A stretch of 64,000 nt of DNA from Isoetes taiwanensis (Eukaryota > Streptophyta > Lycopodiopsida > Isoetales > Isoetaceae), in NCBI GenBank assembly GCA_021234155.1, contig JAJEKV010000023.1, forward strand, positions 2,532,557 to 2,596,556. Direction: 5' to 3'. Made by a program: the position numbers and the translations under genes. Of the stretch, positions 10,195 to 22,004 are shown piece by piece; position 1 is the stretch's first letter, and every line of letters begins with the position of its first letter. Below the pieces are notes generated by a model. It searched no databases and had not been told where the DNA came from. It worked only from the letters and a program-made list of their open reading frames with translations.

Positions 10195-12947
10195 GCTCAA
10201 GAAGCAGCTCCAGGAATTGCTTGAGCTTGGTTTTATTAGAGCAAGTGTGTCTCTTTTTGGAGCACCTATACTCTTCGTGAAGAAGAAAGATGGGAGCTTA
10301 AGAATGTGCATAGACTATCGCCAGCTCAACAAGCAGACGATAAAGAATAAGTATGCATTGCCAAGGGCAGATGATTTAATGACCAGCTCCAAGGAGCAAA
10401 GGTATTCTCTAAAATTGATTTGAGGTCAGGGTACCACCAGATAAGAATAAAAGAAAAGAGGATATCCATAAGACCGCCTTTAGAACGCGGTATGGTCACT
10501 TTGAGTTTACAGTAATGCCCTTTGGGTTGTCGAATGCTCCAGCAACTTTCATGCGCCTCATGAACGACGTCTTCAGGGAATTCCTAGATGAGTTTGTCAT
10601 TGTCTTCTTCGACGACATTCTAGTCTACAGCAAGTCCATTGAAGATCATGGTCAGCATTTGAGAAGGGTGTTGGAAAAGTTGAGGCGGCATCGCCTGTAT
10701 GGAAAGCTCTTCAAATGCCACTTTGCTACCGAAAGAGTGGAGTATTTGGGCCATGTCATATCGGCGGAAGGGATCTCCACCGACCCCGCAAAGATTGAAG
10801 TAGTAGTGGATTGGCCAGCACCAAAGAATGTGGCGGAGGTAAGAAGCTTTCTAGGTCTGGCAGGTTATTACAGGAAGTTCGTGAAAGACTTCGCTAAGTG
10901 GGCGTCCCCTTTAACGGACCTCACTAAGAGTGTTAAGGTGAAAGATTGGAGAACACATTGGCTAGAAAATGTTCAAGCTTCATTTGAAAAGCTTAAGGAA
11001 GCCGTAACAACAGCACCAGTGCTAGTTCTGCCAGATCCAGACAAGGACAAGATAGTAGCAACAGATGCAAGCAAGATAGCAACAGGTAGAGTCCTTATGC
11101 AAGAAGGAAGAGTAGTGGCCTATAATTCCAAGAAGTTGAACGACACCGAGCAGCGCTATCCAACCCATGATCATGAACTTCTAGCTATTGTGAGAGCTCT
11201 TCGTATTTGGAGGCATTATTTGCTTGGGAGGAAGTTTCAGTTAGATACTGATCACCAGAGCCTCCAATACATCTTTACCCAACCGCTCCTCAATCTGAGG
11301 CAAAGGAGGTGGATGGAATTCCTAGAAGAGTATGATTTTGAGATTGCTTATAAGCCAGGTAAGTTGAATGTGGTTGATGATGCTCTTTCTAGAAGACCCC
11401 TTGAGACGAGAACACATTGTAATGCTATATCAACTCTTTCGAGTGGGTATGGCAAGAAAATTGAGGAGACATTACCATTTGATGGTGATTTCAAGGAGGT
11501 ATGGGAAAGCCTCTCTAAGGAGGCTAGAACAGATAAAGAACGAGAAGCCTTCAAGCATTATAGGAAGGAAGGCAACTTGTTGTACCATAAGCATAAGTTG
11601 TGTGTACCCGAATCGTCAGGTGTAAGGAAGTTAATTCTTCATGACACACACAACAGCCCAATAGCAGGGCATGCAGGTTTTATGAAGACCTACTTCAAGA
11701 TTCGAAGTAGTTATTTCTGGTCGGGAATGAAGAAGCAGATAGCAAGATATATTCGGGAGTGCCAGTTGTGCCAGCAAACCAAAGCGGAGCAGCTTCGAAT
11801 TCCAGGAGCCTTGGAACCTCTAGCAGTGCCGAATGCGAAATGGGAAGTGGTAAGCATGGATTTTATCACAGGACTTCCCAAAACTCTTCGAGGCAAGGAT
11901 GCATTAATGGTCGTAGTAGACAAATTATCTAAGATGGCACATTTTGTGCCTTGTAAGACTACGGACACAGCATTAGATACCGCCAAGTTATTTGTAAAGG
12001 AGATTTTTAGGCTCCATGGCATGCCTCGGGAAATAATTTCGGACAGAGATTCTAAGTTTATGAGTGCTTTTTGGCAGGACCTCTTTAGCACCATTCAGAC
12101 GAAGCTCTCCATGAGCACAGCTTATCATCCGCAGACAGATGGTCAGACGGAGCGCACGAATCGAATTATTGAAGACATGCTTAGAAGTTATGTGTGGAAT
12201 AAGCAGTCCAAGTGGGATGAGTACATCCACTTGGTGGAATTCGCCTACAACAGTGCCAAGCAGGAGTCATCTCAGATGTCTCCTTTCATGGTAAATTACG
12301 GGTACCAGTGCCTAACCGCGGACACCTGGCACAATCCTGTGTCAAAGGTTGAAGTATCCCAGCAGATGCTAGGTGATATGCAGCAGCTGGTGGAAGAAGT
12401 AAGGGGATACCTTCTAGCAGCAAGAAGTCGGCAGAAGAGTGTGGCCGATCGGCACAGGACCGTAAGGGAGTTCAAGGTAGGCGATAGCGTGTGGTTGAAG
12501 ATCAAGGTAAAGCAAGATAAGCTTCGGATTGGGAGTTGCAAGAAGCTTGCCCCTCGATGGGCTGGTCCGTTCAAGATTTTGGAGAGAGTGGGCTCCCAAG
12601 TCTACAAGTTGGATCTTCCGGCCCATCTCAAAGTTCACAAGGTCTTCCATGTAAGTTTATTGAAAAAGCACAATCCTAACCCTGAGGAGGTCTTGGATAC
12701 TCCAACCTTGTTGGAAATGACGGAGGAGCAAGTCGAAATTGTGCCTGAATTACTTCTTGATAAGTCATTCAAGAAGACTAGGAGGTCTCAGTTCCTCCAG
12801 TATTTGGTCAAATGGAAGCACTTGCCCGTGGAAGACGCGACATGGGTGTTGAAACAGGATTTGGAGAAGCAATACCCAGAGTTTATGAAAGAGTTTGATG
12901 GGCAAGTCGTCTCCGACTTGGTCGACCCCGACTTGCCAGGAGGTTAG
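10139..12947 (+). pseudogene. pol: Chromovirus reverse transcriptase, RNase H, integrase
   Basis: Fingers-palm sequence starts near 10180 ([15 protein letters not shown]). Small indels near 10380 and 10455 break the frame before the long run at 10515-12947. That run holds the RT active site FFDDILVYS, RNase H ([37 protein letters not shown]), an integrase zinc-binding region ([19 protein letters not shown]), the integrase core ([37 protein letters not shown]), a GPY/F-type module ([20 protein letters not shown]) and a chromodomain. All pol domains except the broken RT start are well preserved, so the copy is fairly young but cannot make an intact Pol. Confidence 0.9.
12723..12900 (+). other. 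Chromodomain at the integrase C-terminus
   Basis: The segment [10 protein letters not shown]...[18 protein letters not shown]...YPEFMKEF fits the chromodomain fold and places the element among chromoviruses. Of the three aromatic cage residues of HP1, only the central Trp of VKWK is kept; the first aligns with Ile and the third with Leu. This matches the group II chromodomains known from plant Reina/Tekay/Galadriel-type elements, so methyl-lysine binding is uncertain. Confidence 0.7.
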
Positions 12948-13070
12948 CTTAGTATGCTTCTTAGCTAGCCTTAAGTTCTGGCTCATGTCTTCTAGTTAGT
13001 AGAGCACATGCGCCTTTAAGGCATTCTCTAGGCCAACATGCACCAAGAGGTGCGCATGACCATTAGGGTC

Positions 13071-13105
<35 letters not shown>

Positions 13106-13403
13106 CGGATGCTCCCTATGCCACGATGCGGGGTTCGCACACCTGGCCATAGGGGGGGTCATGGTGAAGGTCAAAGTGACCATGCGCGATGATGGGATCG
13201 TGAGACGTTCCCTAGCTTAACCTTTTTCGTATGTATACGAGGAGTCATGGGGTTTTTGGATGTTGTTCTAGTTATAAAATCATACGGAAAGGGATCAAAT
13301 ATTCCTATTATGAACCTGTATACTAGGGTTTTTTGGCAACCCTATACATGCAGGTGGCATGTCCCGTATAAAGAAGATGTATCCCCTGGGGGGGGAGGGG
13401 TCT
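12948..13403 (+). other. 3' noncoding tail of the chromovirus, ending at a purine tract
   Basis: This noncoding stretch contains a (GA)n microsatellite at 13074-13102. The segment at 13176-13210 resembles 745-775, supporting the same family. It ends in CTGGGGGGGGAGGGG (13386-13400), a likely polypurine tract, but the next bases (TCTAGTC) are not the LTR start seen at 1180. The 3' LTR is therefore absent. Confidence 0.6.
13074..13102 (+). repeat. (GA)n microsatellite
   Basis: About 14 uninterrupted GA units in the noncoding tail of the chromovirus. Confidence 0.95.
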
Positions 13404-14220
13404 AGTCATAAAGCTTTGCTTTGTACTTGTTGTTCCGCATTGCATACAGTGCCTTCTAACCAGCTGTCACACAAAATCGGATGGAAAAGTCCCAGTTTTT
13501 GGTGGTAGAAGACTCCACTTCCAAACACTTGTAGGGATCACGGTCCAAGAGATAGAACATTCTCTCTAATGTTTCGCAATGTACATCGCTTTCTTCCCCT
13601 TGAGAAAAATGTGGTACTGTCTAATCACAGGTAGGTGCAAGGTGGGGGCCTGTTGAAGCCAGTATTTAAGCTCTTGACATTCATCATCAAACCACTATTT
13701 ACGAGGAAAAATTGTCGCCCCCGAGGGCCTCTGTGGATGACTTCTTTCCAAAGCATCTATCGGCAGTAATCATAAGCATATGGACCAACTGGGCAGTCTG
13801 TTGCTGTAGTGTGGAAAGATACAGAATTTCTGCTAGGACGATTGTGACCATTTGGGCATAAGCCTCTGCTTGGCTATAATCCAAGTATAGCTGAGGTAGG
13901 CGAGGGGTTGGAGCACTAGAGATCCGAACAGTCTCCCAATCCACCTTGAATAGAATTAGTTGGCAGTCGAAATCCACTTCTTTATCTCTGCTATTTATGC
14001 CAACGAGAATATGAGTGGCCAGATGCAGATTCTACTCTGTTACTAGCATGTAATCTACGACACTAGAACTGCCTCATTCGTTCTTCTGCACATGTAGATG
14101 ACCAGGTCAAAGATGATGCACATTTGAAGTAACTGTCTGCCAAAGCGCATGACTGGGTAGGCTCTGTCATATGATGCTCGTGGTTAAGCAGCCTTTGTAG
14201 AGCAGAGTTTGACACGTCCT
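13404..14220 (-). pseudogene. LINE endonuclease-linker remnant, part 2
   Basis: Minus-strand sequence continuing from 19317-20100 across the copia insertion. Readable pieces include VDFDCQLILFKVDWETVRIS and CFGKKSSTEALGG, as expected for the poorly conserved stretch after a LINE endonuclease. It has many stops and is not functional. Confidence 0.45.
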
Positions 14221-14225
14221 CTACC
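14221..14225 (+). repeat. Target-site duplication CTACC (left)
   Basis: CTACC directly precedes the left copia LTR and recurs at 19312-19316 directly after the right LTR. This shows a standard integrase-mediated insertion. Confidence 0.9.
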
Positions 14226-14784
14226 TGTTGCAAATATGTAATGTCAGTATATTCATGCTTAAAGGAAAGATCTTCAGCATATTCATATCTTAGAGGAAGA
14301 TCTAAAAGGGTAGTCTTAACCCTAATGGTTAAATATCATTGAGGCCTTAATCATATAGAAATATGACCTTATTTTAGTCGGTTATGTTTCATAAGGATAA
14401 GGTGTTGCAAAAATTAGAATGAATAGTGCTGGACCAATGAGATAATTTCATTGCTGAATCGAGGAGACGGTCATGGCTTGACCGACTGCTACAGCTCCGG
14501 AAGACTTCCATATAACCAGGTTGAATGTGATGAATTAAGAGAGCTGGTGTGATCCGTTTCAGTGATCACGGTCGTATGATCGTTTGCAGTGTCGTTATTC
14601 CTTCCATAAGGCAAATGATGGTTGAGATATAGTCTATAGATAATTGCTCCTATGTCTTCAAGTTTAAATGGTTTCAATGGTTTAAATTGAAGCATAAGAC
14701 TATAGAGATAGAAGTTAAGTTGGTTGCCTAGTTCATTCCTTAACAAGTGATTTTTCATTAAATATTGATCAATATTTTCTAACA
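14226..14784 (+). repeat. Copia 5' LTR (559 bp)
   Basis: TGTTGCAAATATG ... TTTTCTAACA. It matches the 3' LTR (18753-19311) over equal length with about eight mismatches by eye, so insertion was fairly recent. Confidence 0.95.
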
Positions 14785-14785
14785 G

Positions 14786-14797
14786 TGGTATCAGAGC
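14786..14797 (+). other. Copia primer-binding site, tRNA-iMet
   Basis: TGGTATCAGAGC one base after the LTR end. Confidence 0.9.
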
Positions 14798-14801
14798 TTT
14801 G

Positions 14802-16451
14802 ATGGCAACCAGACTTGAGCCTTCATTACTAAATGGAGTGGATATGTTTCAAGGGGAAGCAGGTTTCCAGACCTGAAAAGAAAGGATGAAGGATGTTCTG
14901 CAAGTTGAAGATCTCTGGGATCTAATTGCAGGATATGAAGAAGGAGAGAGTAGTCACTCAGGAGAAAGTGAAGCTAGTAAAGGCTCTATTAATGCTGGTA
15001 CTAGTGCAAATGCCTCAAGACGTGCACAGCAGGCCAGGTGTATCATCTCAAGTAAGTTGAGTTCAAGCATTATGTTTAAACTAAAAAACAAAACACCAAA
15101 GGAGATGTGGGAATATTTAGTCAAACACTATGAAGTTAAGAATTCCTCTCAGATTGAGATGCTAGATAGGGAGCTAAGAAGATTCAAGTTCAAAGATGAG
15201 GATAATCTCACACAATTCTTCCAAAGATATGACAATATTGTAACTGACCTTGAGGCCGCAGGAGTTCCTATAACAAAAGATTTTCATGTACTGTCTCTCT
15301 CTAGAGCATTTTCAGAATATGAACAACTGTCCACATTAGTGAGAAGTGTGGGTAGAAATCGAGAGAAGGCAGAACTTATGATAAGAACAGAAATAGAGCA
15401 AAGAAAAATTATAAAAGGAGAGGAAGAAGAAAGTTCTGAGATACTCTATGCAGGAAAAGGGAGAGGGAAATTTGGAAAGGCAGGGGGTGACAAAAATAAA
15501 TTGGGGCCATGTTACCATTGCAAAGGTATGGGGCACCTTAAAAATAATTGTCCTAAGTTGAAGGAAAACAGGCGCTTTAATTGTGAAGGGATTGGACATG
15601 TAGCTGCAGAATGTCCAAGTCCTAAAGGTATTGGAAAGGGAAGAAATAAAAATTATTACTCTACCTCAGAAAGAAAAGGCAACTTCTCAAAGGGAAAAAA
15701 GGAAGGAAATTCCAGCATCAACCTCACACAAGAAACAAACAATGATGAGGAAGATCCTGATGCAGAGGTAAGTATGAAAGCTATTTGTTCTATCTCAGAA
15801 AATTCAGCTAATAAGGCTAATGATATGCTTATTATAGATAGTGGAGCTGAGAGATCAGTAGTTAGAACTACTGATGCTCTCAAGGAGAAAAAGAAAAGAA
15901 GGGGAACTTCCGTGCAAATGGGAGATGGCAAATTTCAAGAAGTGAACGAATCAGGGATGCTTGCACTTTATGATTTGGAAGGCAATCTAGTAAACTTGCA
16001 TGATGTACTTGCTGTTCTAAAAATAATGAGGAACTTGATTTCTGTCAGCCAACTAGTAGACATGGATTTTATACTTGTCTTTGACAAGAAATGTTGTAAA
16101 GTGTTTAAAGATAATAAAATCAAGTTTCTTGCAAAAAGAGTTGGAAATCTTTTTGGATTCTATAATAGAAATTTGTTTGGAAGCTTAAATTCTGTTCATA
16201 TGCCCACTTTGAAGTTGTGGCATGAGAGATTAGGGCATGTTAACATGAATAGCATCAGAGAAATGGCAAAAAGGGGACTCATAATTGCTGCAGAAGGAGA
16301 TGAATCAGTATGTTATGGATGCATGATTGGCAAAAGTTCAAGGTTACCATTTCCAAGGAGACAAGGACGAGCAAGTGATTTGTTGGAATTAATTCACACA
16401 GACCTCTGTGGCCCCATAAATGTGAAAAGTTTGCAAGGCATCCTCTTTTGA
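14802..16451 (+). pseudogene. Copia gag, protease and integrase N-terminus
   Basis: The expected start is the ATG at 14802 (MATRLEPSLLNGVDMFQ), but an in-frame TGA at 14874 interrupts it; the frame reopens at 14886. Features in order: gag (TPKEMWEYLVKHYE, LDRELRRFKF), a CCHC knuckle CYHCKGMGHLKNNC, a second knuckle lacking its first Cys, the protease motif IIDSGAERSVV, the pre-integrase domain (LWHERLGHVNMNSIREMA, CYGCMIGKSSRLPF), and the first integrase Asp in HTDLCGP. The frame ends shortly after that Asp, at 16451. Confidence 0.9.
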
Positions 16452-16534
16452 AATTTATTTATCATTTTATTTAGAAAGCTCGTAGTCTAGTTGGTTGGTA
16501 TCTTCGGTTGTTGTCTTAATCAAAAATAAGGTAT
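16452..16534 (+). other. Filler at the integrase deletion
   Basis: About 90 bp replaces the roughly 190 codons that normally separate the first integrase Asp from the FGC/HIPKEKRKKLD-like block. It includes GCTCGTAGTCTAGTTGGTTGG, which is loosely like a tRNA A-box region, so it may be filler copied from elsewhere during end joining. Confidence 0.5.
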
Positions 16535-18714
16535 GAATCTTTTCGAGTATTTGGTAGTGCTGCTTTCTTGCATATTCAAAAAGAAGAAAGAAAAAAATTG
16601 GATGATCGAGCAATTAGATGTTTCATGGTAGGTTATGATGAACAGTCTAAAGATTATAGACTATATATTCCTGAAAGAAGAAAAATTGTTGTTGGAAGAG
16701 ATGTTAGGTTCAATGAGATGATACTTTATAAGGATAGAAAAGAAATAGAGACAATAGGGCAGATTTGTTTATTGAAAATGTTCAAGGAGAGACTAGCTAC
16801 TCACAGCAGGATATTGATGATGATGAAAAGGAAGAAACAAATACAAAACAAGATGAAGAAATTACAAATGAAGAGGATAAGGGCGAACGTACACATGCTG
16901 AAGTGGAGAACAAAGAGGTTCAACAGGGCAGAAAAATCAGAAAAACAGAAGTTGAGAAACTAATGGAAGGGAATAAGAATATAGACTATGATGATTTTGG
17001 AAGGACAATTACTGGTACATCAAAAAGACTCCAAAGGAATGATATAGAAATAAATGAAATTATGGCAATACTTGAACCAAGTATACCACAGAGTTATGAA
17101 GAAGCTATGACTAGTGAGAATGCAAATGAGTGGAAGATAGCTATGGACAAGGAGATGGAATCTTTTGACAGAACAGAAACTTATGAAGTTGTTGAAAAAC
17201 CAGAATACAAAAATATAGTTGGAAATAAATGGATTTATAAAATAAAAATTGACAATGATGGCAAAAGGAAATTCAAGGCCAGATTGGTAGCTCAAGGTTT
17301 TTCACCAAAAAAAGGGATTGATTATGAGGAAACATTTTCTCCAATAATTAAGTTGACTAGTTTGAGAATACTTCTTGCATATGCAAATGCTTTGGACCTT
17401 GAAATCCATCACATGGATGTGAACGCTGCTTTCTTAAATGCTAAACTTGATGAAGAGATATTTATGCAGCAAGCAAAGGGTTTTGAACAAACGGGGAATG
17501 TAGTATGGAAGCTTAAACGAGCTGTTTATGGGCTCAAACAGTCACCAAGGCAATGGTATTTATGCATGGATAACTTCTTGAAGGAGCAAGGATTTGTTAA
17601 ACTTCAAAATGAAGGTAATTTGTATGTTTACAAGGAGAAGGTAAATTTCTGCTTTATTGCCTTGTATGTTGATGACTGCATAATGGTTGCAAACAATTTG
17701 GAATGCTTAAACTTTTGCAAAACAGTGCTAAATGGCAGATTTCAAATGACAGACCTAGGGTTGTTGCAAAAATTTCTTGGTATTGAAGTGCACAGGAATC
17801 GAGAGCAAAGAAGAATAACTTTGACACAAAGATATAACATACAAGGTATGTTGGAAAAATTTGGAATGGTTAACTGCAAAGGTGTAAAAACTCCACTAGC
17901 AACAGGCCAGAAATTAAGGTGTGATTCAAGTCCTAAATCTGAAGATGAGATGGCACAAATGGATAAATATCCATATAGAGAATTGGTGGGATGTCTTTTG
18001 TATATAGCCAACTGTAGTAGACCAGATATAGCATACAGTGTTAACCTACTTAGTAGGTTTGGAAACAATTATGGAAAACAGCATTGGCTTGCTGCCAAAA
18101 GGGTATTAAGGTTTTTAAAGGGAACTTGCAATGAAGGTTTAACCTTCACAAATACAAATTTGGAATTAACTGCATATTCAGATGCGGATTGGGGTGGAGA
18201 TTTGGACACAAGAGAATCTACCTCTGGATATATCTTGCAGATTGGTGGAAGCACAGTGTCTTGGAGAAGCAAAAAACAAGGTTGCATAGCCATGTCCACT
18301 GCTGAAGCTGAATATAATGCAGCCTCATTAGCCAGTAGAGAAGTTGTTTGGGTTAGAAGATTGTTGAGTGAAATAGGAGCAGTTCAAGATAAGCCTACCA
18401 CATTGTTTATTGATAATGTTAGTTGTATAGCCATAGCTAAAAATCCTATGCTACACGAAAGAACAAAGCATATTGAGCTTCAAGTACATTTTATCAGAGA
18501 CATGATTGCAAAGGGAATTATTACTGTGGAATACAAAAATACAGAAGACCAAACTGCAGACATTTTTACTAAAGTATTACCAGCATACAGGTTCTTGAAG
18601 TTACAGGTGAATATTGGAATTAATGGTACAAAATCAGATGGAGTAAGTGCAGTAAAAGACAAGGAAGCAGAAAAATACAATCACAAGTCTGTACAGTTTG
18701 GTATAACAGCGTAA
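16535..18714 (+). pseudogene. Copia integrase C-terminus, reverse transcriptase, RNase H
   Basis: It resumes with FRVFGSAAFLHIQKEERKKL and YDEQSKDYRLYIPERRKIVV (post-core integrase), then changes frame near 16765. The second frame holds reverse transcriptase (WIYKIKIDNDGKRKFKARLV, MDVNAAFLNAKLDEEIFMQ, YGLKQSPRQW, active site YVDDCIMV) and RNase H (AYSDADWGGDLDTRESTSGY, STAEAEYNAA, KHIELQVHFIRD, DIFTKVLP). RT-RH is open to 18714 and looks intact at the residue level. Confidence 0.9.
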
Positions 18715-18742
18715 GTTCATATCAGAATATGAATATGTGACA

Positions 18743-18752
18743 TTAAGGGGAA
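18743..18752 (+). promoter_or_regulatory. Copia polypurine tract
   Basis: The purine-rich TTAAGGGGAA directly precedes the 3' LTR. Confidence 0.75.
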
Positions 18753-19311
18753 TGTTGCAAATATGTAATGTCAGCATATTCATGCTTAAAGGGAAGATCT
18801 TCAGCATATTCATATCTTAGAGGACGATCTAAAAGGGTAGTCTTAACCCTAATGGTTAAATATCATTGAGGCCTTAATCATATAGAAATATGACCTTATT
18901 TTAGTCGGTTATGTTTCATAAGGATAAGGTGTTGCAAAAATTAGAATGAATAGTGCTGGACCAATGAGATAATTCCATTGCTGAATCGAGGAGATGGTCA
19001 TGGCTTGACCGACTGCTACAGCTCCGGAAGACTTCCATATAACCAGGTTGAATGTGATGAATTAAGAGAGCTGGTGTGATCCGTTTCAGTGATCACAGTC
19101 GTATGATCGTTTGCAGTGTCGTTATTCCTTCCATAAGGCAAATGATGGTCGAGATATAGTCTATAGATAATTGCTCCTATGTCTTCAAGTTTAAATGGTT
19201 TCAATGGTTTAAATTGAAGCATAAGACTATAGAGATAGAAGTTAAGTTGGTTGCCTAGTTCATTCCTTAACAAGTGATTTTTCATTAAATCTTGATCAAT
19301 ATTTTCTAACA
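18753..19311 (+). repeat. Copia 3' LTR (559 bp)
   Basis: Same length and ends as 14226-14784, followed by CTACC, the right-hand target duplication (19312-19316). Confidence 0.95.
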
Positions 19312-19316
19312 CTACC

Positions 19317-20100
19317 AAGAGATCAAACTTTTGTGAGTTGTTCTATTCCCGTGTGGGCATTAAAGCCTCCAAGTAACATGACTCGACGCAACTGTCTATG
19401 ATGCTATATGTCATCATATAGATCGACATAAAGATTCAGCCTATCCACGTCTGAGTGAGAGCGATAGAAGTTATCGCATGCATGTGGAAAGTAGCATGTT
19501 GCTACAAAGAGGGGGTTGCCATTGCAAATTTTGCACTTGTATGCACGGGTAACAATTGTGCCTGTCTGTCTTATATAGGAAGACTAACAATGCCATGACT
19601 GATTGATAGTAGGATACAATACCCCCAAGTCCCCACTTGCCTGTGCACTCATTGAACAATAAGTAGTGCTGATAGCCCGACATGTCTGGTAGCATAAGCC
19701 ATGCATGTTCCCAGGTCTCCATAAGGAGCGATGGAGTTGCGACCATATCCCTTTGCAAGGTGAAGCCTCAACAGTTCTAGGAGACCATACATAAGCACAG
19801 TTCCTATTTGTGGACAGCAGAGTAGACTTCTATGGGGCTCAATAATAGTAGAGGGCACAATATGCAGTGCAAGTGTAGAAGAAGGTGGAGCAGCAGGATC
19901 GGGAGGAGTAACGGGAGCAGGACAGGCAACCGGCAGAGCAGGAGCGACATTAACGGCAACAAGGACAGAGGTGGCAGGAGCAGTAGAAACAATATCAACC
20001 GTAGCAACCACTGAGACAGCACCAGTAGTAGCAATAGCAGCACCCCGAGGGATTGCAGCAACTCCAATAGCAGGACCCTAAGGAGTTGTAGCAGCATAGT
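19317..20100 (-). pseudogene. LINE endonuclease remnant, part 1
   Basis: Read on the minus strand, this resembles an APE-type LINE endonuclease: a WEHAWLMLPDMSGYQHYLL stretch (about 19720-19664) as in the motif around the catalytic Glu, GKWGLGGIVSYY, and VMLLGGFNAHTG (about 19382-19348), where intact elements have GDFNA; the catalytic Asp is Gly here. A Pro/Ala/Val-rich segment precedes it. Stops and frame changes make it a relic. The copia element splits it from part 2. Confidence 0.55.
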
Positions 20101-21390
20101 GTAGCATATCTGTGATCTCCGTGTTTGCCACTCAAAAGACCCACATCTTGTCTTGGATTAGTGCAGAGGCTCAAAGATAGATACAGGTACGAAAAAACAC
20201 AATTTTTGTCTTGGTTCATTGGCATTCTTTACTCTCGTTGGAACTCTAAATATGCATCTTCACATGGCGCACATCAATAGAGGCCTAATGTCAAACTTTA
20301 TTAGATGCTCTCATGATATATTCACTTCTTCTACAGATAACATCGCCAATGTAAAAGTGAAATGCACGTGCGAGTCATTGATTCAAACTGCCCACGATGT
20401 CTCATGTGAAACATTTAGTGAACATGTGCCCGGCATTGCTGCGCATAAGTATGGTGTGTTTGGTTATGGGAATTTAATGTAAGACGACTAACTCAAGCTT
20501 TTTACCCTTTACGGCTTCTATGGATCCCTCAAAGGCATGCTCGTCAATGTGACAGCAAAACCCATGATCGATGTAACATGTACTCTACCTGCCCATAAAG
20601 TTCAATAACTCAATCTTTACTCATCAATATTCTTTGCTCGATAAGCTTCAAAATTTTGTATATGAGCATCCTTGTTTGGTTGCATTCTTTGCCGCAGGAT
20701 GTCTGGTTTATTTTCTACCATGTGGAACATTTGACTATGAGCATTATTTGCTTTGGAAACCCGGCTTTTGCATGAGCCCTCCTTGTAACTTGTGTGCCAG
20801 TATATTGATGATGGGTGGTTTCCATGCCAATAGTTCTAGGTTTCATGGTTTTTTTCAAGTAACGTCGTCCCTTGTCTCTAGGGTTGGGGTCAAGTCGATT
20901 TTTGTCTGGTATAGTCTTTTAGTGCATGGTGGTAAGTGCCTGGAATATATTTACCTATGCCAGGTTATCAGGATATGAGACTCACCTTTGACCCACTCTT
21001 ACATTTTATGTGCTTGTTTGTCGACTTTTATTCAATAATGGCATTCTATGTACAAGGAGTTCATCTTCGGTACCAGCTTTTAGATGTTCTATGGTCCAGG
21101 TGGCTTTAGCAATAGTGTCATTCAATTGCCCTAAGTAAGGAATTTTATCATTATCGGTATATGTGCTACTTGGATTGGATTGCAATCTGTTGCTCGGTCT
21201 AGCCTGTTGGCTATGGTTCTTAGGTTATTTATAGGGTTTTTTGTATGCTGTACAAATGCCAATCCTTGGGTAATTCTATATGCACTTCTCTTCTAATTTC
21301 TTATCCCTAATATATAATTGTAATACGGACGTTAAGGGGGCAGCTTAAATAAAGTTTGTCTATGTTTATATCTTTCTTTAGAAATGCACA
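20101..21390. other. No recognisable gene
   Basis: Frames at 20219-20482 and 20634-20978 (plus) are open for 87 and 114 codons, but their translations match no family I know and the second is hydrophobic. I see no splice-consistent gene. This may be an eroded element. Confidence 0.4.
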
Positions 21391-21407
21391 TGTGTAAGCA
21401 TCCAAAA

Positions 21408-21549
21408 TTCTAGGAAGGATGCAGGCCATTCTAGAAGCCAATATTGCCATTCCAGAACATCTCGGTTCTTCTAGAAGCATTGACCTATCTCGTTACTTCT
21501 GGAAGAAGTTTCTGGAGGGATCTGGCTTCTTCTTTGTGCTGATATAAAA
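21408..21549 (+). promoter_or_regulatory. Heat-shock-element cluster and TATA box
   Basis: Inverted nTTCnnGAAn units occur at 21408 (TTCTAGGAA), 21429 (TTCTAGAAG), 21450 (TTCCAGAAC), 21466 (TTCTTCTAGAAG) and 21496-21516 (CTTCTGGAAGAAGTTTCTGGA). TATAAAA follows at 21543. Spacing is about 20-30 nt. This is the layout of a heat-inducible promoter, perhaps in an LTR (TG at 21391, CA at about 21919), but no second LTR or target duplication is visible. Confidence 0.55.
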
Positions 21550-22004
21550 GGGAGGAGCAGGCGTCTATGATGTATGCCAAGGATATTGACTCAAACCGAT
21601 GTTGAGTCAGGTTGTGGGTGATAGGGCAAATAGAAAAAGCTATAGGAGAACAGCAAATGGCAAGGCAAATGGTGGGTTTCCTGCTATCGCCAATTGGTGT
21701 GGTAGAAGTTGCGGCAGAAGGTTTTAAAAGGTCTAGAGAGCAGCGCAAAAGAAAGAATGGCAGGAAAAGATCGACAACGCTCACAGATCAGAAAAAGGCG
21801 GTTCGCGATTGCAGGATTCACCTCCTCCACATCTCTATAATTCTATTTCTTCTTTCCATATTCTATTGCTATATCTTATTCTATTCCTTTTATCTATACT
21901 CTTGCTATATTCTATTGCAGCAGTGGTTCTGGTGGTTGGCTACGGCTCATTAGCACCGGCAATTTTTTTTTTTTTTTTGAAGAACGTGTTTTACTTCATA
22001 TTAT

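Larger units (their letters stand above)
1180..13403 (+). mobile_element. Composite chromovirus with extra 5' genes
   Basis: In order: LTR, iMet primer site, H3-like pseudogene, hairpin pair, TATA box, unknown ORF with nested LINE, gag, protease, RT, RNase H, integrase, chromodomain and purine tract. The LTR-to-primer-site adjacency and the continuous plus orientation support one element. That the H3-like gene is an integral part, and not a later insertion into this copy, is inference: no insertion boundaries are visible around it. Confidence 0.6.
14226..19311 (+). mobile_element. Complete Ty1/copia retrotransposon with defective integrase
   Basis: Two 559-bp LTRs, primer-binding site, GAG-PR-IN-RT-RH order (copia type), purine tract and a 5-bp target duplication. 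It lies inside an older minus-strand LINE endonuclease remnant. It cannot move by itself because of an early gag stop and loss of the integrase core. Confidence 0.95.
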
